Assembly (NCBI RefSeq): GCF_003386095.1
Contig: NZ_QREG01000021.1
Location: forward strand, 1 to 64,000
DNA from: Marinoscillum furvescens DSM 4134
Lineage (GTDB): Bacteria > Bacteroidota > Bacteroidia > Cytophagales > Cyclobacteriaceae
DNA: 64,000 bases
Direction of reading: 5' to 3'
How positions within the stretch are numbered: the first letter of the stretch is position 1; every line of letters starts with the position of its first letter. Positions 1 through 6,883 of the stretch are shown one piece after another. The notes beneath the pieces were generated by a model. It did no database searches and was not told the origin of the DNA. It saw nothing but the letters and a program-made list of their open reading frames with translations. A program made the translations under genes and the position numbers.

Positions 1-93
1 ACTTCAAAGAAACCGCCCAGTACGAGAGTACGCTGGGTGGTGTGAGAGGACAATGAGGCTGGATTGATCATCCATCCTCATTTCCTACTCGAT
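1..93 (+). mobile_element. 3' end of a group II intron (domains V and VI)
   Basis: The first 93 bases look like the last two domains of a bacterial group II intron. A domain-V-like hairpin (about 10-43, ending GGGTGGTGTGAGAGG) is followed by a domain VI hairpin in which AATGAGG (about 51-57) pairs with CCTCATT (about 75-81). It then ends in the common bacterial intron terminus CCTACTCGAT at 84-93. The intron body and its reverse transcriptase would lie to the left of the window. The exact splice site is inferred from the terminus. Confidence 0.72.
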
Positions 94-173
94 TGTGGGA
101 TATATCTATGGATGGTGTGTGGAATTCGGTGATCGAGTGTGGAGGACTATTGAACACTCTGCCGTCGTAGCGG

Positions 174-204
174 TTTGTTTATCAGTTAATCATCAGTACA
201 TTTG
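174..204 (+). promoter_or_regulatory. Bacteroidota-type promoter for the 44-residue ORF
   Basis: TTTG at 174-177 and TACATTTG at 197-204 match the Bacteroidota -33 (TTTG) and -7 (TANNTTTG) elements with the usual 19-base spacer. The ATG at 209 is only a few bases beyond the -7 box, so the transcript would be leaderless or nearly so. Confidence 0.5.
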
Positions 205-208
205 TATT

Positions 209-343
209 ATGTCATCCGTAAAATTATATAGCACCTACGAGGAACTAAAGCATGACCGAGTGAAGCGACCACAGACTCAAGAGGAAAAGCTTCGTCAAAT
301 GAAAGCCACCCAATCTTTGAAGAAGTTGAAAAACTTCAAATGA
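209..343 (+). CDS. Small hypothetical protein (44 aa) upstream of a nucleotidyltransferase
   Basis: Not a family I recognise. The 44-residue product starts MSSVKLYSTYEELKHDR and ends in a Lys-rich tail (KKLKNFK); it has no membrane segment. The frame is open further upstream (to 95), but that extension is Cys/Trp-rich and unlike a normal N-terminus, and a promoter sits inside it, so the ATG at 209 is preferred. It ends 18 bases before the nucleotidyltransferase gene on the same strand and probably shares its transcript. A small basic protein paired with a nucleotidyltransferase could be an antitoxin-like partner, but that is inference. Confidence 0.45.
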   Translation: MSSVKLYSTYEELKHDRVKRPQTQEEKLRQMKATQSLKKLKNFK

Positions 344-361
344 CCAATCTCATCTTTTAAA

Positions 362-871
362 GTGGAAAAGGAATTATCTGATCAGGTTAAAGAACTTTCC
401 CTTTCTCTAAATAATCATGAAGTAGCCTACTTATTTGTAGGAGGAGTAGCTATTAGTTATTACGGAGAACCAAGACCGTCAGCCAATCTGCCGAAGGAGG
501 TGGTATACGATATTGATGTTTGGTATTTAGCGACAAATGAGAACTTTATCAAATTGATCCGAGCTATATCGGATATTAGTCCAGAGTTAAAAGATGATCT
601 AGCGCGTATTGTGTTCGACCCTATGAAGACCTTCATTAAGTTTCATAAAGAAGCATTCCATTTTGATTTTCTCCCCGTGCTAGTAGCTTTCTATCTTAAG
701 GACTTTGATCGATGCTATCAAGACAAAGAATTAGGTGAAATTGATGGTGTGCAAATCCCTATTCTGTCCAGAAAGGATTTGCTTTTGGATAAAGAAAGAT
801 TATCAAGGGATAAAGATTTGGCAGATATAGAGAATCTTAAGAAGAACTCGTATCGAGGGTTTTCGAGATAA
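362..871 (+). CDS. Nucleotidyltransferase-fold protein
   Basis: A 169-residue protein with the elements of a minimal nucleotidyltransferase fold. A Gly-Gly turn in FVGGVAISYYG (about residues 26-36) is followed by an Asp-Ile-Asp pair in VVYDIDVWY (about 48-56), and a later Asp sits in HFDFLP (about 99-104). The Gly-Gly/DxD/D order fits metal-binding catalytic residues of this superfamily, which includes AbiEii-like toxins and MNT antitoxins. The start is GTG at 362, and there is no better ATG nearby. It follows the 44-residue ORF. It could be half of a toxin-antitoxin pair or a stand-alone enzyme; the substrate is unknown. Confidence 0.6.
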   Translation: MEKELSDQVKELSLSLNNHEVAYLFVGGVAISYYGEPRPSANLPKEVVYDIDVWYLATNENFIKLIRAISDISPELKDDLARIVFDPMKTFIKFHKEAFHFDFLPVLVAFYLKDFDRCYQDKELGEIDGVQIPILSRKDLLLDKERLSRDKDLADIENLKKNSYRGFSR

Positions 872-926
872 TTTCAGGGTACTTTTTCAGGGTAACTTTA
901 ATAGGCGTTTTTTGATCGTTTACTTA

Positions 927-946
927 CCTACTTCCCAATACAAAAT
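927..946. repeat. Distal attachment site (attR-like), copy of the mnmE 3' end
   Basis: Read on the minus strand, this segment gives TTTTGTATTGGGAAGTAG, which decodes as Phe-Cys-Ile-Gly-Lys-stop, the C-terminus of MnmE. The intact mnmE gene ends TTTTGTATCGGAAAGTAA at 35174-35191. The two 18-mers differ at three positions, all synonymous or in the stop codon. No mnmE coding sequence lies next to this copy, so it fits a recombination site left by site-specific integration. Confidence 0.72.
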
Positions 947-1064
947 ATAATGTACGTTGATTATCAGGTAGTTACGTGCTTATAGGTACAAATAAGCAAC
1001 AAAAACTATCGCTAAACAGCTAAATAAGGGATAAAGAAAGGAAAAATGGAGCGGAGCGGACATA

Positions 1065-1097
1065 AAAAAACCGCCTCACAAAGGAAGCGGTTTTTAT
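1065..1097. terminator. Bidirectional rho-independent terminator
   Basis: AAAAAACCGC at 1065-1074 and GCGGTTTTT at 1087-1095 form a hairpin with a 12-base loop, A-rich on one side and T-rich on the other. It lies just downstream of the DUF6266 gene on the minus strand. Confidence 0.75.
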
Positions 1098-1114
1098 CGA
1101 AAACACCAATCGCT

Positions 1115-1756
1115 TTACGCAACTGTTACAGAGCCTAAATAAGAGCTGTTAGCAACTTTAGTTCCGTCTTCTGATACAAACCCTAAGAAGACTTCAACGT
1201 CTTCTCCTGAGTATTCAGAAGGCACTGGAATGGTTGCTGTACCAACTGATCTTGCTGGTCCCGCAGTTGTGAAAACTGCCTCACCTCTTGTGGTATTCAA
1301 AAGAGCAATCAGAGCTTTGTCCGTTGCTAAGGCACTACCACTTCCTGAATTGTCTGTCCAGGTCGCTTCTACGTTTCCAGCACTTGGAGAAGAAGCTGCA
1401 CCATTCGCAGCACCAGTCAGGTTTCCTCTTGAGACCAATGCACTTGCATAGTCTACCATGAAGTTGGGGTAAGCTCCTGTAATGGCATTGTTCAGGTTGT
1501 ATGACATGGCCGCATTGAATTGCGTCATCTTGTTGGCATACTGCTTAAAACCAACTCTAAGGAAGTCTGTCATTGGCTGCAAGAACTTCAATACAGTTGA
1601 GAACTTAGAACGCTGGTCAACCTGACCTTCAGTTCTTGGGTTCGCTACACTGGAAGGTTTGATTCTTAGGTAATCGATGCCCTTCCAAGTTCCACCGATT
1701 ACATTCCCAACCTGTCCTGAGACACCACCGAGAATACCTTGATTAATTTTTCCCAT
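1115..1756 (-). CDS. DUF6266 family protein
   Basis: A 213-residue protein starting MGKINQGILGG followed by GNVIGGTWKGIDYLR, the N-terminal signature of the Bacteroidota DUF6266 family. The family has no established function and its genes are frequent near phage-like and mobile elements. There is no membrane helix. The second half is Ala/Ser/Gly/Thr-rich and looks like a beta-rich, immunoglobulin-like domain (about residues 115-213). The gene is followed by the terminator at 1065-1097 and appears to be a single transcription unit. It is the outermost element gene next to the distal attachment site. Whether it is cargo or has a surface or structural role cannot be told. Confidence 0.75.
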   Translation of the reverse strand: MGKINQGILGGVSGQVGNVIGGTWKGIDYLRIKPSSVANPRTEGQVDQRSKFSTVLKFLQPMTDFLRVGFKQYANKMTQFNAAMSYNLNNAITGAYPNFMVDYASALVSRGNLTGAANGAASSPSAGNVEATWTDNSGSGSALATDKALIALLNTTRGEAVFTTAGPARSVGTATIPVPSEYSGEDVEVFLGFVSEDGTKVANSSYLGSVTVA

Positions 1757-1934
1757 CTTTTTACGATTTTTTAAGGGTTAAACATTTGCTTGGACTTGAC
1801 ACGGACTTACCATGGATTTGCCCTTCACCATCTAAAATACTACAAGAAACAGGCGAAGATTCATTCTTAGGTGCTGTTGCTTTGGTGTGCTTTATTTTGC
1901 CTTTGTTGCCCTGTTCTTTTGTCAGATCAAGAAG

Positions 1935-2369
1935 CTATCCTGCCCCTGTTTCCTTCATTAGGTTGTGGAATATTGACTGCCTGACAGTATCTATCATTTT
2001 TAAGGTGAGCTTGATTTTTTGCTCGTTGACATCCAATAGTTTTAGTGCCTGAATCGACTTTTCAAATGCCTTCTCTTTGGTGCTTGCTTTGACTTCACTT
2101 TCTCTTATAACCTTTCGGATCTCGTCAATAGTTATGAATGGAATCACCGAGCCTTTCAAATAGAAATGGAATGACTTAGACCTCCACAGTCCGAAGCATA
2201 GCCAATACAGAAACTCTCTATCTGCCTCATTTTCCAAAAGACATACAAAGCAATTCGGGCAAGGTGTGCAAAGAGGTTTTCCACTGTTCAATCCTTTATT
2301 CAGGATAAAGAAATGGGGTTTGTTGTAGGTGGTTCCTAGTCTGTGTGTTTTCAAGCGAAACGATTTCAT
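1935..2369 (-). CDS. DUF6943 family protein
   Basis: The ATG at 2369 gives 144 residues starting MKSFRLKTHRLGTTYNKPHF, typical of the DUF6943 family of Bacteroidota mobile elements. The frame stays open upstream to 2642, but that extension is low-complexity (FSFLFFPFFFSLL) and is rejected. The protein contains two Cys pairs (PLCTPCPNCFVC, about residues 35-48) that could bind metal, and a helical Lys/Glu-rich C-terminal half. It is annotated in conjugative and mobilisable elements but has no assigned function that I know. It lies between DUF6266 and a non-coding stretch. Confidence 0.65.
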   Translation of the reverse strand: MKSFRLKTHRLGTTYNKPHFFILNKGLNSGKPLCTPCPNCFVCLLENEADREFLYWLCFGLWRSKSFHFYLKGSVIPFITIDEIRKVIRESEVKASTKEKAFEKSIQALKLLDVNEQKIKLTLKMIDTVRQSIFHNLMKETGAG

Positions 2370-2629
2370 ATAGCAAGCCATTAGAATTATGCTCGCTGCG
2401 CTTCGCACAGACATTTTCAAAAGAGAAAAGAAAAAAGGGAAAAAAAGAAAAGAGAAAGCTCTTGAAAAGGTGGGTGTGGCACGATTGACAAGGTTTTTGG
2501 GAAAAATACTACCCGAAGGGTGGAGGTTTTTATCAAAACCCGTAGGGCTTGACCTTGACAATCCGGTTGTGCGGTGGTCATGTGCGAACCCACCTAACTT
2601 TGCTGCTCTCTTTATTTTGATTGTCTGAT
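2370..2629. other. Non-coding stretch, possible cis-acting site
   Basis: About 260 bases without a convincing gene. The left part is a purine-rich run of A and G (about 2407-2462). The right part is more GC-rich with short inverted repeats such as CCCGAAGGG near 2513. In a mobilisable element such a stretch could hold an origin of transfer, but there is no mobilisation gene beside it and no direct evidence here. Confidence 0.25.
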
Positions 2630-2848
2630 TTACCCACAACATGAACTTTTACCACCTTCTTGGATTGGTGGGCAAGCTACTGTACCATAAGAGCAATAAA
2701 CGCAACAATCACCTTGTATGGGTTTAAGTACTTCTTTACAGTTTTCGCATTCATAGAAATACTGACATGCATCTGTTGGCATGGTTTCTTCTTTTTGATG
2801 TCCACACTTAGGACAAGTAATTGTTGATTTAAGAACTACTTCACTCAT
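2630..2848 (-). CDS. Small Cys-rich protein with GDCCVYCSYG motif (mer-associated)
   Basis: A 72-residue soluble protein built around Cys pairs: CPKCGH (about residues 11-16), CENC (about 34-37), GDCCVYCSYG (about 46-55), a CPP at about 59-61 and a C-terminal SSCCG. The spacing resembles small zinc-ribbon or metal-trafficking proteins. Its ATG overlaps the merTP stop codon (ATGA at 2845-2848), so it is the last, translationally coupled gene of the mercury operon. A role in handling Hg(II) or another thiophilic metal in the cytoplasm is inferred from context. I do not know a characterised member. Confidence 0.65.
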   Translation of the reverse strand: MSEVVLKSTITCPKCGHQKEETMPTDACQYFYECENCKEVLKPIQGDCCVYCSYGTVACPPIQEGGKSSCCG

Positions 2849-3453
2849 TTTGATTTGTTTACTGATTCTACTTTGTAACCTGTTTTGTCAACAGCCGATT
2901 TTACTTTCTCAATGTCTGTTTTAGATTCATCAAAAGTTACCACTGCATTCGCTTTTTCATAAGAAACCTCTAAACCAGAAATGCCAGGTAGTTTTCCAAT
3001 TTCAAGTTTCACATGTTCTTCACATCCCGTGCAGGTCATTCCAGTAATATTGATTTCGTAGGTTGATTCGAGATTGACATTATCTGATACTGATAGTTTG
3101 GTTTCAGGGTAAAAGGCATCCGAGTAATAAGGGAATGCAAGCATGATCGCTGCAAATACCGTCACTATACCAAGGAATTTCTTTGAATGCCAAAAAGAAG
3201 GTTTGTCCTCATCACAATTACAAGCAATTTCTTCCTCAGTTCTTGGTCTCAATTTCTGATACCATGCAAAAGCTAAAACGACTACAGTTATTCCAATCAA
3301 CCAAGGTCGAAAAGGTTCTAACCAAGAAAATGTTGCGGCTACTCCGCTTGATCCTGCAAGTAGTGCCAACACTGGGGTAATGCAACAAAGTGATGCACTA
3401 ATAGCGGTCAGTACACTTGTCATTACTAATGAGCTTGATTTCTTATTCGTCAT
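2845..3453 (-). CDS. merTP: Mercuric transport fusion protein MerTP
   Basis: A 202-residue inner-membrane protein. The MerT-like part has a vicinal Cys pair in the first helix (SLCCITPVLALLAG, about residues 21-34), a second helix, a cytoplasmic Cys pair (CNCDED, about 78-83) and a third helix near 92-110. The C-terminal MerP/HMA domain carries GMTCTGCEEH (about 137-146) for binding Hg(II). Such fusions are common in Bacteroidota mer operons, where they import Hg(II) for reduction. The gene overlaps the ArsR gene upstream and the GDCC gene downstream, each by ATGA. No mercuric reductase (merA) is present, so uptake without detoxification would be odd unless merA lies elsewhere. Confidence 0.85.
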   Translation of the reverse strand: MTNKKSSSLVMTSVLTAISASLCCITPVLALLAGSSGVAATFSWLEPFRPWLIGITVVVLAFAWYQKLRPRTEEEIACNCDEDKPSFWHSKKFLGIVTVFAAIMLAFPYYSDAFYPETKLSVSDNVNLESTYEINITGMTCTGCEEHVKLEIGKLPGISGLEVSYEKANAVVTFDESKTDIEKVKSAVDKTGYKVESVNKSK

Positions 3454-3818
3454 ATTGTTGATTCTTTTTCTGGTGTTAATAACCCTAATATTGGATTCAG
3501 TATGAGGTCGTTTGATTCGGAAATAGAGTAGAATATTGTTTGTCCTACTTTGTTTGTTTCAACCAGTCCCGCATCTTTTAGCTTTCTCAAATGCTGAGAA
3601 ATGGCAGGAACTGTCATGCCCAGAATATCACTTAGATCACATGGACACATTTTGGATTCCTTGTCCAATAGAAACAGAATTTTTAGTCGTACCTCATTGC
3701 CAGCAAGGTTAAGTGCCCTTGCTATTCGGTTTACTGCATCACCTACTTTTTCAATGTCTTGCTTACACTGCTTGATCTGTTTTTCATCAGCATAAACTCT
3801 AATACATGTTTTGGTCAT
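3450..3818 (-). CDS. ArsR/SmtB-family metalloregulator of the mer operon
   Basis: A 122-residue winged-helix repressor. It has an N-terminal Cys (TKTCIRVYAD) and a core starting near residue 35 (LAGNEVRLKILFLL). The metal-sensing motif MCPCDLSDIL (about residues 57-66) is the alpha-3-type Cys site seen in ArsR/CadC-like sensors. The recognition helix is VPAISQHLRKLKDAGL. It is the first gene of the mercury operon, coupled to merTP by ATGA at 3450-3453. It probably represses its own operon through the two AT-rich inverted repeats just upstream and is released by a thiophilic metal. Bacteroidota mer operons use ArsR-type rather than MerR-type regulators. Confidence 0.85.
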   Translation of the reverse strand: MTKTCIRVYADEKQIKQCKQDIEKVGDAVNRIARALNLAGNEVRLKILFLLDKESKMCPCDLSDILGMTVPAISQHLRKLKDAGLVETNKVGQTIFYSISESNDLILNPILGLLTPEKESTI

Positions 3819-3828
3819 AATGAATCGT

Positions 3829-3848
3829 ATTTAAGTGATTACTTAAAT
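3829..3848. promoter_or_regulatory. Operator of the mer operon (site 1)
   Basis: ATTTAAGTGATTACTTAAAT is a perfect 8+8 inverted repeat with a 4-base spacer, 11 bases upstream of the ArsR-type regulator start. It resembles ArsR/SmtB-family operators and is the probable autorepression site. Confidence 0.7.
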
Positions 3849-3878
3849 AAACGCAAAGAAAAGAAATTTAGTTTAATG

Positions 3879-3896
3879 TTTAAGCAAATACTTAAA
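3879..3896. promoter_or_regulatory. Operator of the mer operon (site 2)
   Basis: TTTAAG at 3879-3884 and CTTAAA at 3891-3896 repeat the half-sites of site 1 with a 6-base spacer, 50 bases further upstream. Two sites would flank the promoter. Confidence 0.55.
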
Positions 3897-3897
3897 T

Positions 3898-4843
3898 ACA
3901 AGAGTCATTGACATGCTTAAATGTAATTGCTGTGTGAACGCAGGTAAACTAAGGCGTAGCCATTTATGCGAGCCGCCTGCGAGTGGAGCAAGGGTGGTGG
4001 CTGCAAAAGCCCGAAGAATGAGGGCGGCAGACAGCTACCGTTTACGGCAGGGCTGGCGTGATTTTTTGCTTTAGGGTCGGGAAAGGCAAGGGTAGCGATT
4101 GAACGGAACGGAACGATTTGTTGGGTGGAATGGAGCAATTACTGGCTGTTATTAGGGTTGGAGTATTTGACATTTTAATCAATTCACCAAATACTAATTG
4201 AAGGCATAACAGACGGATTGCGAAATGGAACTGTGTCGGCTCGTTGAGTGAAATGAATGAGCTACTCTTGTGTGGGGTGCTGAAAGTGGCTGAATGCAAG
4301 GAAAGAGGAACGAGAGACTGAAATGAAGCTACTGTAGGCACTGGATTAACTGCAAAAAGCATGACAGCCCGATTAGCCCGCAGCGACCCGCAGGCGAGCA
4401 AAAACACATGCAGCGACAGACCCCCAATTTAATTCTTCTGTGAGTACAGCGAACACCTTATTGGGGTTTGGGGGGATGAAGTAGCTGCAAGTGAGGATTG
4501 AGAGTAGTGTGTGAAGCAAAACAAGTGAACGGCAGGTGGTGAGCACCTACTGGAGCACAAACCACCTGGTAAGTGAACGGTATATGCAAGGGCGACCGAA
4601 GGGAGTACATTTTACCCTTGCAGATATGTTTTTGCGGAACAAAACGGAACGATTGACGAACACCGCTTTACCTGCGTTGGGGTGTGCGTTGGGAAAAGCA
4701 AGTGTATGACTGAATGGATTGGAGTGCAACGGAAAGGAATGAAGGAGTGCTCTTGCTTTGTGGTGCAGGAAGTGGGTGAATGTAAAGAGTGAGGTACGAA
4801 CGAATGCAATGAACCTACTGGAAGCACATGGGTGAGGGTGGGG
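3898..4843. repeat. Non-coding spacer with degenerate direct repeats
   Basis: About 945 bases between the mercury and copper operons without a convincing gene. The open frames here give compositionally odd, Ser/Phe/Pro-rich products. Two stretches, about 4250-4342 and 4736-4830, align as a degenerate direct repeat with shared blocks such as GAATGA, CTCTTG, GGTGC, GTG-GTGAATG and GAA-CTACTG-AGCAC. The segments just before them (about 4036-4115 and 4655-4735) also share an AACGGAA-rich pattern. The DNA is G-rich on the plus strand. It may be a decayed repeat family, recombination leftovers or non-coding RNA; nothing here proves which. Confidence 0.5.
4585..4622. repeat. Long hairpin in the spacer
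   Basis: TGCAAGGG at 4585-4592 and CCCTTGCA at 4615-4622 form a perfect 8-bp stem with a 22-base loop, extendable by flanking ATA/TAT bases. It lies inside the repeat-rich spacer. Confidence 0.5.
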
Positions 4844-5641
4844 TTATTTCGCTAATCTTAAAATCCTTGTTGCTCCTCTAAATACAATAATGAAAACAAC
4901 AGAACCAATAACTAAGTCAGGTATTTTACTTTCAAAATAGTAGACTAAGCCTCCAGCCAAAATTACACCTAAATTGATGATAATATCATTGGAAGTAAAA
5001 ATTGCAGAAGCTTGCATGTGTGCTTCTTTGCTCTTCGCCTTTTGAATCAGGTAAAGTGAAACGGAATTTGCCAAAAGAGCTAAAAAGGATATGATAATCA
5101 TGTTTTGAAAAATCGGTATGCCATCAGATCCTACAAAACGTCTAATGACTTCCAATAAACCAAATAGAGCTAATGACATTTGAAAGTACCCACTTAGTTT
5201 AGCTACTTTCTTTTTACGAATTAATGTTTGACCTACTGCCAGTAAGCTTAATGCATACACTAACGAATCTGCTAGCATATCCAAAGAATCTGCCACCAAC
5301 CCCATAGATTTAGAAATCAAGCCGAATAGCATTTCAAGAACAAAAAAGACAAAATTGATGATAAGAACAGCCCAAAGGATTTTTCGTTGGTTGCTTGGGT
5401 CTGATTCTACATCAATTACTACCTGTGATTGTGTGTTTGATATTAGTTTTGAACCTAATTTTAGTTCTGCTAATATCCTTTCAATTTCCGTAGTATTGCC
5501 AATGTGAAATATGGTTAGTTTCCTTTGAGGTATCTCAAATTCAAGTTGTTTGATTTCGTTTATTCCATCCAATTTCATCCGAATCATTTGTTCCTCAGAA
5601 GGGCAATCCATTTGTGATATTTTGAATACAGATTTTTCCAT
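4844..5641 (-). CDS. Cation transporter (CDF-like) with N-terminal domain, copy 1
   Basis: A 265-residue membrane protein with an N-terminal soluble domain containing MDCPSEEQMIRMKL (about residues 10-23), HMA-like in position but with a single Cys. A cation-diffusion-facilitator-like membrane part follows: helices from about residue 85, GLVADSLDMLADS with its metal-binding Asp pair (about 113-125), and IFTSNDIIIN (about 207-216). The ATG at 5641 is chosen because it aligns with the paralogue at 18707-19501; a GTG at 5668 overlapping the upstream stop is the alternative. It is the last gene of the copper operon and probably exports a divalent metal. Confidence 0.8.
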   Translation of the reverse strand: MEKSVFKISQMDCPSEEQMIRMKLDGINEIKQLEFEIPQRKLTIFHIGNTTEIERILAELKLGSKLISNTQSQVVIDVESDPSNQRKILWAVLIINFVFFVLEMLFGLISKSMGLVADSLDMLADSLVYALSLLAVGQTLIRKKKVAKLSGYFQMSLALFGLLEVIRRFVGSDGIPIFQNMIIISFLALLANSVSLYLIQKAKSKEAHMQASAIFTSNDIIINLGVILAGGLVYYFESKIPDLVIGSVVFIIVFRGATRILRLAK

Positions 5642-5664
5642 TATAAAAAACAAAGGTTTTTTTT

Positions 5665-6126
5665 TCACCTATCAATATCAACTAATATTGAATCAAAGTA
5701 ACTAACCAAAAGAGTTTTTTTTAGCGAATCCAGTTTGGCTTCTGAATGAAGAAATAGGTAGGATGGCATTGGCATTTTATCGTTATCAATTTGACTTAGA
5801 ATTGATTTTAGTTTTGTCCGTTTCATTCGATTTGATAGAAGACCAAATTCTGATAGGTTTAATTCAGATTTTCCTTCTGAAATATGATTCTGTAAAAGAA
5901 AGCCTATAGGTTGAACATTACTGTACCATGGGTATTTGGTTTGGTTGCTATGACAATCATAACAGGATGCTCGGATAATATTTCCAATGACAACTGGAGA
6001 CTCGTAATGCTCAATAAAATCAGCATTGGTAACTGGTTCTATTTCATTGCGTTGGACGGGGACAAATTGAATCCCCACCAACACAATAAAAACTACCCAT
6101 AGAGATAATTTAAGCCGTTTTTTCAT
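5665..6126 (-). CDS. Haem-binding domain protein (single CxxCH)
   Basis: A 153-residue protein with one N-terminal signal anchor (LSLWVVFIVLVGIQFV, about residues 6-21) and a single c-type haem site in SCYDCHSNQTKYPWYS (about 53-68). This is the Bacteroidota haem-binding-domain family that accompanies copper and oxidative-stress genes. It should be periplasmic and membrane-tethered. The ATG at 6126 overlaps the DUF3347 stop codon (ATGA at 6123-6126), which decides the start over the longer frame. It sits in the copper operon; a redox role with Cu(I)/Cu(II) is inferred, not shown. Confidence 0.75.
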   Translation of the reverse strand: MKKRLKLSLWVVFIVLVGIQFVPVQRNEIEPVTNADFIEHYESPVVIGNIIRASCYDCHSNQTKYPWYSNVQPIGFLLQNHISEGKSELNLSEFGLLSNRMKRTKLKSILSQIDNDKMPMPSYLFLHSEAKLDSLKKTLLVSYFDSILVDIDR

Positions 6127-6740
6127 TTCATTGAAATGGTTTCTTTCACCGAACCACAAGTCAGCATTTTGCTGCCAAACAATGGGTTTTTGATCTCTTG
6201 AGAATCACTCAGCCAACTACCCCCTTTTCCCTTGTCGTACATCGGGCAATACTGTTGATAAAGTGTTCTGTCCGTTCCTGTGATTGCAAGCAAGTCCATG
6301 AAATCTTTTGCCATGCCTTCAAAATGCTCACGTTGATGAGCTATTTCGCTTTTTGCAATGTGTTCACCATGTTCTTTTACTACTTCCAATATTTCCTTAA
6401 TCTCGGACTGCTTGGATGCTTCAAAAGTGTTAAGGTCTATACTTGAAGACGTTTCTGCAAGTTTTTGACCTGCGCTGGCAGCCGCTCTTGAATCGTCTTG
6501 AACCAGGGCATTTTTAATTACCAGGTATTGATCGATTAATTGAGAAATGGACTTATTTTCACTCGTTTCCACAACTGAACCATCTGACATTTCATCCTCT
6601 GCTTTATGATTCATGGCACTATGATCATGGACACCATTTCCATTTTCATGATCGGTAGATTTTTTATTGGCACATGCAATTAATGAAAATGAGATACTTG
6701 CTAATAAAGCGAGTGTTAAGATTGAATTTGATTTTTTCAT
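6123..6740 (-). CDS. DUF3347 lipoprotein
   Basis: A 205-residue protein with a lipoprotein signal (about residues 1-22, lipobox SLIAC at Cys23). A His/Met-containing stretch (HDHSAMNHKAEDEM, about 39-52) may bind copper. A helical DUF3347 domain follows from about 65 and ends with QQYCPMYDKGKGGSWLS and a Cys near the C-terminus. The same domain forms the C-terminus of the CusB protein encoded two genes upstream, with QHCPMADSNKGADWLS. DUF3347 is a Bacteroidota periplasmic domain tied to copper efflux, and the CPM motif is a likely metal ligand. It is in the cus operon, 11 bases after the 43-residue gene. Confidence 0.8.
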   Translation of the reverse strand: MKKSNSILTLALLASISFSLIACANKKSTDHENGNGVHDHSAMNHKAEDEMSDGSVVETSENKSISQLIDQYLVIKNALVQDDSRAAASAGQKLAETSSSIDLNTFEASKQSEIKEILEVVKEHGEHIAKSEIAHQREHFEGMAKDFMDLLAITGTDRTLYQQYCPMYDKGKGGSWLSDSQEIKNPLFGSKMLTCGSVKETISMK

Positions 6741-6751
6741 TGTATTAAAAT

Positions 6752-6883
6752 TTAGAAGTTAAACATTTGAATTAGTGATAAGCCAAGAACGATGAAGGAT
6801 ATGATACCCCATATTATTCTGGAAGCCCATTTTTTAAATTTTGAGGGAGGTGCATTGTCTCCAGTTTTGCAACACTCTTTCAT
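6752..6883 (-). CDS. Small single-pass membrane protein (43 aa)
   Basis: A short frame starting MKECCKTGDNAPPSKFKKW, with one predicted helix (IIWGIISFIVLGLSLIQMF, about residues 23-41). The vicinal Cys pair near the N-terminus would be cytoplasmic and could take a thiophilic metal. Its ATG overlaps the cusB stop codon (ATGA at 6880-6883), and the DUF3347 gene follows after 11 bases. This coupling and its sensible composition support it as a real gene. Similar short MKECC proteins occur in Bacteroidota copper operons, but I know no tested function. Confidence 0.75.
   Translation of the reverse strand: MKECCKTGDNAPPSKFKKWASRIIWGIISFIVLGLSLIQMFNF

Noticed and set aside
2389-2628. 79-residue plus-strand frame (Lys-rich start)
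   Set aside because: It overlaps a purine-rich non-coding stretch, has no recognisable domain, and mirrors the extension rejected on the other strand.
1935-2642. 235-residue reading frame of which DUF6943 is the end
   Set aside because: The first 91 residues are low-complexity and Phe-rich, and the family's own N-terminus starts at the ATG at 2369.
3917-4827. Several frames of 60-121 residues on the minus strand in the mer-cus spacer
   Set aside because: Their products are Ser/Phe/Pro/Leu-rich without domains and reflect the G-rich repeats on the opposite strand.
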